A DNA stretch of 64,000 nucleotides from contig JAWNGF010000016.1 in the NCBI GenBank assembly GCA_037039685.1, forward strand, positions 248,001 to 312,000, read 5' to 3'. Positions 58,215-64,000 of this stretch are shown here, one piece after another. Both the position numbers and the translations under genes were made by a program. Each line of letters begins with the position of its first letter. Position 1 is the stretch's first letter. A model generated the notes under the pieces. It saw only the letters and a program-made list of their open reading frames with translations, ran no database searches and was not told where the DNA came from. This DNA is from Ceratobasidium sp. AG-K (taxonomy: Eukaryota; Basidiomycota; Agaricomycetes; Cantharellales; Ceratobasidiaceae).

Positions 58215-61200
58215 ATGGCTTCTCTCTGGGTGAGTCCATCTGTCCTCGCCTGATCAAATGCGTATTAACTTTGCGTAGCGTGCTACTGTTGAGCCTGCCC
58301 TCGTCAAGGCCGCTGACCTTTTAGACACTGCGCGACTCTCGAGTCGCCCGATGCCATCCGCTCCAGATGGTCTCTCGGACGCTCAAGCTGCAGCCACAAT
58401 GGTACGCGATATCCTCTGGCCTTGTATCACTTACTAATGCGCGCTTAGTTCAACCGTGCCGATGAGCGGTCCCTCCCTTCGCGCCTGCTTGACGCGGTTC
58501 GCACCCAAGTTAATCGCGGTGCTCCAATCGCCATCGACGCAGAGACCGCGGTGAGCATACCTGTTTCATTTAATAAGTTTGCACTGATTGCTTTGCTAGG
58601 ATGCGTTTGCGGATGCGCTGCTGAACTCCAAAACGGTTGGTCTCAACGACCGAAAATATATGGTATATATGGTTCATCAGTTCAGGGTTAGACCCCGATC
58701 CTGACATTGGACCCTACGCAGCTCGAGTACCTCTTTGTCGCGCTTAGCCGACTTCCACCCGGCGGGAAATTGCAACAGAAAGTCCAGGATGCTGTTATCA
58801 CGTTGCGTACGTGTAACGATGCTATTTCAAGGCACCCAATTGATCTGGGGCTTTTCTTTCTTTTGTACAGTATACGCAGATCTCCCTCACCCACCCCTTT
58901 CTCACGTCGGCCCCGAATCGCGTTTCCGCGAGCCTGATGGTGGAGGAAATAATCCTCACAACCCAGACCTCGGACGTGCGGGAACGCCGTACGCGAGGAG
59001 CGTATCCGTGGGTTCTGTGTACCCTTCTCTCTCGTACGAGTACTAACTGGACGGGCAGTCCAACACGCCTATTCCTCCAGCTAACCTCCCTGCCCCCGAG
59101 CTTATATTCGACACCCTGCTCAAACGCGATACTCCAGGAGGGAAGCCCCATCCAACGGGCGTGAGCTCGCTCATGTTTTCCTTTGCATCCCTCATCATCC
59201 ACAGCCTTTTCCGGTATGTTCTCTCGCACTCCCCATCTATTCTTTGTATTCAAAAGCAAGTAAACCAGAACTGCCCCGGGATCGGACTACATTAATGACA
59301 CCTCTTCCTATCTCGATCTCTCGCCACTTTACGGCCATTCCCTTGAAGCTCAAATGAAAGTCCGACGACAGGATGGTACAGGCCGGCTGTACGAAGACGT
59401 ATTCGCTGAGAACAGGCTGTTGCTGATGCCTCCCGCTACGAGCGCTTTATTGGTTATGTTTTGCCGAAACCACAACGTATGTCTCCTTGAACTTTCCTCT
59501 ACTCTTGGGTCTAATCGTTTGTTCAACAGTATATCGCGACGAAGTTGCTTCAAATCAATGAATCGGGGGCGTTCAAGGATCCTGAAGAGTTGAAGAAGAT
59601 GTCGGGATCAACTCTTTCTGAAAAGGTTGGAGCCTACGCCAATGCTGGTGGAAACGCGAGTCCCGGCGCAAGCGAGCAAGGCAGTCCCAAGGGACACGAG
59701 CGAGAGTGGACTGATGCTAGTCTCGGTGCTTCGTCGATGTTTTCATCCCAAGGAGCATCGACAGTGATCACGACACCAGCTGCGAGTACATTTTTGGGAT
59801 TGAACCAGCAGAAGACTGGTAGGTAGATATCCTTTCTATATCACGCCTCCTCGCTAACCCTTCTGGTACTAGCCAAGCGATCCCCGCTTGAAGAACAGGA
59901 CCATGTAATCTTTAACACGGCTCGCCTCATCAACTGCGGTTTCTTTATGCACATTATCATTTCGGATTACATTGGTGCCATTCTAGGTCTCACCCGTGAC
60001 GGATCGTCCTACTCGCTCAACCCACTGGAAGAAATCCGTGGCAAGGATCACGCGTTCGTCGGTCGCGGCGAGGGCAACTCGAACTCGGTCGAATTCAACT
60101 TGCTGTACCGATGGCACGCGACTCTGAGCGCTGCGGACGAAGAGTGGACCAAGGGGATGATGAAGCAAAAGTTTGGTGATGTTGACCCTGCCGATGTGAG
60201 TTCTGGCTGCCCATAGTTTTGAGGCAATGTGTTGATCTATGGATTCCGGATTAGATTACGTTGCAGATGTTCTACCAAAAGGCTGCCGAGGACAAGTTGA
60301 CACCTCAACCAGATGTTAAGACCTGGCCGCTTTACAAGTCAGTTTACTAGCAGTCTCTGGGTACTGTAATCTAACGCCCTTGGCAGTAAACACAATCAGC
60401 AGATTAAGCGTGGCGAGAACGGCCGGTTTGCCGACGAGGATTTAGCTGAGATTATCCATGACGCGACCGAGAATCGGTCTTCTGCGTTTGCGGCGCGTAA
60501 CACTCCAGAAGTGCTGAAGATCGTCGAGGTGTTGGGAATTACTCAAGCGCGCAAGTGGGGTGTTTGCACGGTAAGCACAGACCTCTGGATTATTTGGCAG
60601 GCCCAAAACTGAGGACCTCATAGTTGAACGAATTTAGGAAGTTTATTGGACTTAAACGTGAGTATCTACTGGGTCTTGCTGGAGTGTCGATACTGATAAT
60701 GCCTTAGCCTACGAGAGTTTCGAAGAGTGGAACCCCCGCAAAGAAATCTATGAGGCGGCTCGTGGGCTTTATGGGCATCCTGATAACCTCGAGGTACGAG
60801 TGTTCCAAATGAATTGTGGACAGTATTAATTGCATTTGCAGTTGTACGTTGGAATGCAAGCGGAGGAATCGAAGCCTGTCATCCCAGGCGCTGGACTTTG
60901 CCCTGGTTACACGATCAGCAGGGCTATCCTTGCTGATGCTGTCGCGCTTACGTAAGTTTATTACTCTCGCGAAGCCACCTGGAAAGATCTAACTAGACGA
61001 TAGTCGCGGTGATCGGTTCTTGACCACTGACTTTACCCCACAAAACCTGACTGTCTGGGGCTACCAAGACTGCCAGCGTGACATTGGCAACGGCGGGTTC
61101 GGTGGGCTTCTATCCAAGGTCCTCATGCGCTGCCTGCCTGAGCATTACACCTACAACTCGGTCTATGCGCTCTTCCCCTTCCTCGTCCCGTCCGAGGTCC

Positions 61201-62963
61201 AAAAAATCCTCACCGACTTGGGGGTCGCCGACCAGTATGATTTCAAACGTCCCGAGCCGTCGAGGCACTTGGTCGGTGTCAATTCGTACAAGGCCGTGCG
61301 ACAGGTCTTGGGCGACCCCAGGGTGTTCAAGGGCACTTACGAAGCACACATGAAGACCTTGACCAACGGGTATGGGTTCTTCTTGGCTATGGACGACCCT
61401 GCAAAGCATCAACGAGATATGAGCGTCGTACGTAGTGGTCTAATTATTGCGCAACGTACTAATTTGGGGGGTATAGATGCACAAGGTTATGGTCGAACAA
61501 GCTTTGCTAGATCGCAACGTCTCGTGGTACGGCGCCAAAACCGCTGAATTGATTAAGAAAAAGTCGTTCTCGATGTCCAACAGTAATACCAAGATGGTGG
61601 ATATTGTGAGGGATGTCTTGAACCTCGTACCGGTTCACTTCGTTTCGCAGAACATGGTATGTACCACCCCTGTCTTGAGTAATTCCGAAGTGCTAATCGG
61701 GATGTAGGCTGGATTGCCGCTCAAATGCGAGGGTAACGAAGATGGGCTCATCACGGAGCAGGAGATGTATCAGTACATGACCCTGGTTTTTACGTGGGTG
61801 CCGTGGGATAGATGCGTAGACCTAGCTGATCCAAAAAATTAGTTTTATTTTCCTGAATGTCGAGCCTTTGAACGGATGGCAGCTCCAAGTTGGCGCAAGC
61901 AAGGTAGCCACGAAACTACTCGGAATAATCAAGGGTCATCTGGAAGCTATTGCTGCGAAGGGTGTATGTCACTTGAGTTCTCCCCCCGCGCTCGGTCTGA
62001 CCCGTTTCCCTAGCGCATTTCAATTGCGGGGCTTAAGGCGCTCCTCACCGATGGCTGGTACGGTGATGACGAGGTTGCTCAAACCTTCCTCACCAACCTG
62101 TACAAGAACCGGGGCGATCTCACGATCGATCAACTGAGCTACAACGTCTTTGGATGTATGATAGCGAGCGTGTCCAATTATGCCCAGGCTGCTACCCAAG
62201 CCGTCGATTTTTATCTCCGCGAATCTCGCGCGGCAGAAAAGGCCGTTATTTGCGAACTAGCACGACAAGATGTGAGTGGTTTTCTAATCTCATCCAAAGA
62301 AGACCGGTTATCTGATAGGGCTACTCTTAGACCCCCGAGAGCGACCGTAAACTTGCTGGTTATGTCCGGGAGGCTATGCGTAAGTGCCTCCTACCATGAG
62401 TACTATATCACTGCGGAAGCTGACTGCTGGTGTGCAGGTTTGAGCCCTCAGGCTCCTGGGATTTTCCGTGATGTGACTACGGAGACCACACTTCAAGATG
62501 GCGATAAGACGCTCCACCTAACCCCGCACAACCGGCTGTTTGTTAGCCTGGCGAACTCAAACCTCGATGTACGTTTTTATATAATTATTTATTGCCAACC
62601 CAATAACCGCTGCTTTTAGCCCGAAGCGTTCCCCGAGCCGCAAACGGTCAACCCTGATCGCCCTCGTGAGAGGTATAACCTATTTGGCTATGGCCTCCAC
62701 AAATGCATGGGTGACGAGTTCACTGAGAAGACGATGCCCGCGGTAATCAAGAGCATATTTAAACTCAAGAACGTTCGTCGTGCGCCTGGCGCATCCGGAA
62801 AGCTGCGATCGTACGCCCAGTTATTTAGTTCCGTGTTACCGTCGCTCATTTCTTTTGCAGCTTTACGCAAGATCTGCATGGAACGACGCAAACCATGTAC
62901 CTAAGCTCCAAGGGCACGGTTACTCCTTGGCCTGCATCGATGATTATTCAGTACGATGAATGA
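58215..62963 (+). CDS. ppoA: Psi-producing oxygenase / linoleate diol synthase: dioxygenase-P450 fusion
   Basis: About 20 short exons, start MASLW at 58215. N-terminal heme dioxygenase domain: GLNDRKYM, LSRLPPGGKLQ, SLMFSFASLIIHSLF (distal His region), DTSSYLDLSPLYGHS, FNTARLINCGFFMHIIISDY, and EFNLLYRWHATLS containing the Tyr/His pair of the YRWH motif (near 60105). C-terminal P450-type domain: VLGDPRVFKGTYEAHM, LVFTW-type exon, EAMRLSPQAPGIFR (ExxR-like) and the heme Cys loop LFGYGLHKCMGDEF (near 62705), ending MIIQYDE. Ppo enzymes turn linoleic acid into hydroperoxides and then diols (psi factors) that control sporulation and development. All motifs look intact. Exact exon borders not all resolved. 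Confidence 0.92.
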
Positions 62964-63553
62964 GTACGACGATCCAAACGATAAAATGTACTTTCATACT
63001 ATGATTTCCTATTTGGGCGTGTCCTTTCAAATGCCGTAGAGTGTTTAATGAAGAATTTGACTCGCAAGTCTTTGGGGCTCGTGATCATGCTGTGCGTGAT
63101 GTTCCCCGCGTTTCCCTCGGTCTCGGTTCGCCCGACGCTGAAAGCAATACGAGTCATGGAGCTAATAATATTTGCACTTATTTGCTCCGCTCCAGCGAAA
63201 CTGGCGAATGCTCTTCGACGACGCCGTTTACAGTGCCAAGTGGTGCCGTTCTACATAAATAAGCTGAGATAATTATGATCTCGCTGAGATAGAATGGAGT
63301 ATATGCCGACTGTCGACTGCGCCCGTGTCACTGGAGCGTCATACCCGCCGTACCTCGCTGAGTAAGGCGCAAGCAAATTCACATTAACCTGATATGCACG
63401 GACCAAACTAAGAAAATGACTCGACCAGAACGTGCTTTCTAATTCACTACAAGTATCTCATCAATGTGCTGCCTTGGAAGGACACGCATTCAATACCCCT
63501 TTTCCGAATCCATTTCTTAGACTCTAAGCTTCGTCACGCTTCTGAATCTTGGC
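62964..63553. other. Intergenic
   Basis: Short ORFs only; presumably 3' flank of the oxygenase and promoter of the arrestin-like gene. Confidence 0.45.
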
Positions 63554-64000
63554 ATGGCAGCACCTTCATATACTGACAGCGGGTATTCCGCCCCTACATC
63601 CCCACCGTACTCGCCTTCTGTAACCGATGGTGAGCGCATCCTCGAGTTGCGCCCCTCCTTGTCTTCGCTTCCAGCGGACCTTCCGGACCATTATTCGTTC
63701 CAGTCTCAACGCATAAAGCTTGACCTTGGAGCACGGTTCTGGCCGACTCGTACGCCGTGCTACGGGCAAGCTAGTACCATTGAAGGCACTGTCTCTGTGA
63801 CGACTCTAGACCATGTCAAACGGATTACTATAATGGTAGATTTTAATTTTATTTCTTGATGTCTCAATATCTGCTGAGTGCCCGCCTGGAACAGGTCGAA
63901 GGTATGGTCAAGGCATCCTTCATGGAGCGAGGTGTACTCGCGGGGCACATAGAGAATACTCTGTTCCAGCGCACTATCACACTTTACACGAGTGGTTCAA
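63554..64000 (+). CDS. Arrestin-domain protein, 5' part, cut by right edge
   Basis: Start 63554 (MAAPSYTDSGYSAPTSPP), Ser/Pro-rich N-terminus, then the arrestin-like N-domain: IKLDLGARFWPTRTPCYGQ, EGTVSVTTLDHVKRITI, and after an intron (63835-63895) VEGMVKASFMERGVLAGHIENTLF and TITLYTSG. This pattern is typical of basidiomycete arrestin-like adaptors, which link membrane transporters to ubiquitin ligases. The C-domain and any PY motifs lie beyond the window. Confidence 0.75.

Noticed and set aside
57814..58233. 139-codon plus-strand ORF ahead of the PpoA-like gene
   Set aside because: It overlaps the TATA box and start of the oxygenase gene and has no family motif.

Overview
The window is nuclear DNA of a filamentous fungus, almost certainly an agaricomycete basidiomycete. 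A Rhizoctonia/Ceratobasidium-type genome is my best guess, but it rests on recalled family resemblance and not on a search. Evidence for a fungus: genes are cut by many introns of about 45-60 bp with GT..AG ends; a chromovirus-type Ty3/gypsy retrotransposon and a hAT transposon are present; and the genes include fungal TFIIIA, a PpoA-like oxygenase, a NACHT-WD40 NLR and a basidiomycete-type arrestin.

Layout. 1-10.4 kb is a nest of mobile elements. A minus-strand, many-exon hAT transposase gene runs off the left edge. It is interrupted by a 247-bp MITE-like element, by a solo LTR, and by a full-length Tf1/sushi-like retrotransposon (2333-10021), which itself carries a second solo LTR. Matching target-site duplications and restored reading frames give the order of events. 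10.4-16 kb is gene-poor: a degenerate 9-bp minisatellite abuts a broken M28 aminopeptidase, followed by an intron-containing tRNA-Ile candidate. 16-28.3 kb holds a small hypothetical gene, a tandem pair of small secreted proteins, a cytochrome P450, an SGNH esterase, TFIIIA and another secreted protein. 28.5-36 kb holds Ataxin-10, an M14 carboxypeptidase-like protein without key catalytic residues, and a POT peptide transporter.

36-43 kb is an NLR locus: a truncated upstream duplicate, then a gene with an N-myristoylation-type start, a NACHT ATPase and 13 nearly identical WD40 repeats with a one-base frameshift. 43-54.6 kb carries a GT25 glycosyltransferase and an ADP-ribosylglycohydrolase that diverge from a short shared promoter, two PAAF1/Rpn14-like WD40 genes with a MITE between them, and THOC1/Hpr1. 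55-64 kb has a degenerate subtilisin, a PpoA-like dioxygenase-P450 fusion, and the start of an arrestin-domain gene cut by the right edge.

The retrotransposon shows a recognisable expression scheme: TATA-driven RNA whose 5' end is complementary to the primer-binding site (self-priming), a gag/pol -1 slippery site with hairpin, and an extra 3' ORF. All damaging changes I identified in the TE nest are C-to-T or G-to-A changes at CpG, including both 5'/3' LTR divergence and a lost reverse-transcriptase catalytic Asp. This suggests methylation-linked decay.
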